The notes beneath the pieces are model-generated. The model saw only the letters and a program-made list of their open reading frames with translations. It made no database searches and had not been told where the DNA came from. From DASXRA01 sp036558905 (GTDB taxonomy: Bacteria; Actinomycetota; Actinomycetes; Mycobacteriales; Jatrophihabitantaceae), in assembly GCA_036558905.1 (NCBI GenBank), contig DATBER010000160.1:1-40934 (forward strand): a DNA stretch of 40,934 nt, written 5' to 3'. Below are positions 40,279 to 40,934 of this stretch, piece after piece. Each line of letters begins with the position of its first letter. Positions within the stretch are counted from its first letter, which is position 1. A program made the translations under genes and the position numbers.

Positions 40279-40934
40279 TCATCCCTTGACCGCGCCGGAC
40301 ATGAGGCCCTGGACGTAGTAGCGCTGGAGCGCCACATAGAGCACCACGCACGGCACCATCGCGATCACGGACCCGGCGATCAGGTAGCCGAAGTTGACCT
40401 GGCCGTACGTGCCGGACTCGATGCCGAGCAACGCCACCGGCAGGGTGAACTTGTTGTCACTGGTAAGGAATGTCAGCGCGCCGAGGAACTCGGTCCAGGC
40501 GAACAGGAACGCGTACAGGACGGTCGTGGCGATCCCGGGCACGACGAGTGGCCGGAAGACGAACAGCAGCATCTTCGTCCGGGACGCGCCGTCGATGCGT
40601 GCCGAATCCTCCATCTCGCGCGGGATCTGTTTGAAGGAGTTGCGCATCATGAACACACCGAACGGCAGGTTGAACGTGGTGTAGAACAGCACCAGTCCCG
40701 CCAGGCTGTTCACCAGGTGCATCGACTGCAGCTCCAGAAACAGCGGCGTGAGCAGCGCCTGGAACGGAACCATCATCGTCACCAGAATCAGCGCGAAGAC
40801 TAGGCCGGCGCCGCGGAACCGGAACCGGCCCAGACCGTACCCTGCGAGCGTCGACACCACTGCAGTCAGCAGCGCGGTTGCCAGTGCGACGACCAGGCTG
40901 TTGGCGACGTTGCGGATGATGTTGTACGGGCTGC
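40279..40934 (-). CDS. Carbohydrate ABC transporter permease, MalG type (partial)
   Basis: This gene is cut by the window end; the visible 218 codons run to the C-terminus. Membrane helices and the EAA loop EMEDSARIDGASRTKMLLF followed by PLVVPGI identify a CUT1-family MalG-like permease. The C-terminus YYVQGLMSGAVKG is typical. The coding frame remains open to the edge (SPYNIIRNVANSLV). It precedes GH127 in the same direction, so the importer probably brings in an arabinose-containing oligosaccharide or glycoside. Confidence 0.93.
   Translation of the reverse strand, partial: SPYNIIRNVANSLVVALATALLTAVVSTLAGYGLGRFRFRGAGLVFALILVTMMVPFQALLTPLFLELQSMHLVNSLAGLVLFYTTFNLPFGVFMMRNSFKQIPREMEDSARIDGASRTKMLLFVFRPLVVPGIATTVLYAFLFAWTEFLGALTFLTSDNKFTLPVALLGIESGTYGQVNFGYLIAGSVIAMVPCVVLYVALQRYYVQGLMSGAVKG

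Overview
The window is about 41 kb of high-GC DNA (roughly 70% by eye). It has GTG and TTG starts, 4-bp stop/start overlaps, TAGCCT-type -10 boxes next to leaderless starts, DasR-type operators and a LAxTG sorting signal. Together these suggest a free-living, saprophytic, probably filamentous actinobacterium. The genus cannot be fixed from the sequence. No rRNA, tRNA, CRISPR array or intact transposase was recognised.

Region 1 (1-16.2 kb) is one catabolic locus. It holds the last four genes of a Dpp/Opp-type ABC importer (60-4023). A reverse-strand operon follows with two Gfo/Idh/MocA oxidoreductases, an FAH-family hydrolase, an IclR regulator and an amidohydrolase (8864-4217). Divergent to that is a class III aminotransferase (9067-10410). 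A second reverse operon holds an enolase-superfamily enzyme, a D-2-hydroxyacid dehydrogenase and a secreted sialidase-fold protein (15117-10565). Divergent to that is a PIG-L-family protein (15274-16119). Both divergent promoter regions carry the same 15-bp element, TGGAA-N5-TTCCA, which resembles the E. coli IclR box. The locus therefore looks like one IclR regulon for uptake and oxidation/dehydration/hydrolysis of an unidentified sugar acid or modified sugar. Three of its enzymes (dehydrogenase, PIG-L, enolase-type) lack a normally catalytic residue.

Region 2 (16.2-24.3 kb) is mixed: a CBS-pair protein, a second D-2-hydroxyacid dehydrogenase in operon with an ArsR-type regulator, a decayed MFS gene joined to an intact M29 aminopeptidase, an ABM-like small protein with exonuclease III, a LuxR HTH remnant, and an OtrA/Tet(M)-like ribosomal protection protein preceded by a possible leader peptide.

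Region 3 (24.4-32.1 kb) has a sortase-anchored choice-of-anchor-G-like surface protein, a PHM-like copper monooxygenase lipoprotein, an SDR, a 14-TM MFS exporter divergent to a WYL regulator, and a fluoroacetate-dehalogenase-like alpha/beta hydrolase.

Region 4 (32.1-40.9 kb) is glycan-oriented: a secreted GH20 hexosaminidase behind two DasR-type operators, an M20 dipeptidase coupled to a Nudix-like protein, a GNAT, a zinc-dependent polyol-type dehydrogenase, a GH127 beta-L-arabinofuranosidase and the start of a sugar ABC permease that runs off the window. It also holds a 166-bp element with 22-bp perfect terminal inverted repeats, a related palindrome 1.3 kb away, and a 15-bp tandem repeat in a 5' leader.
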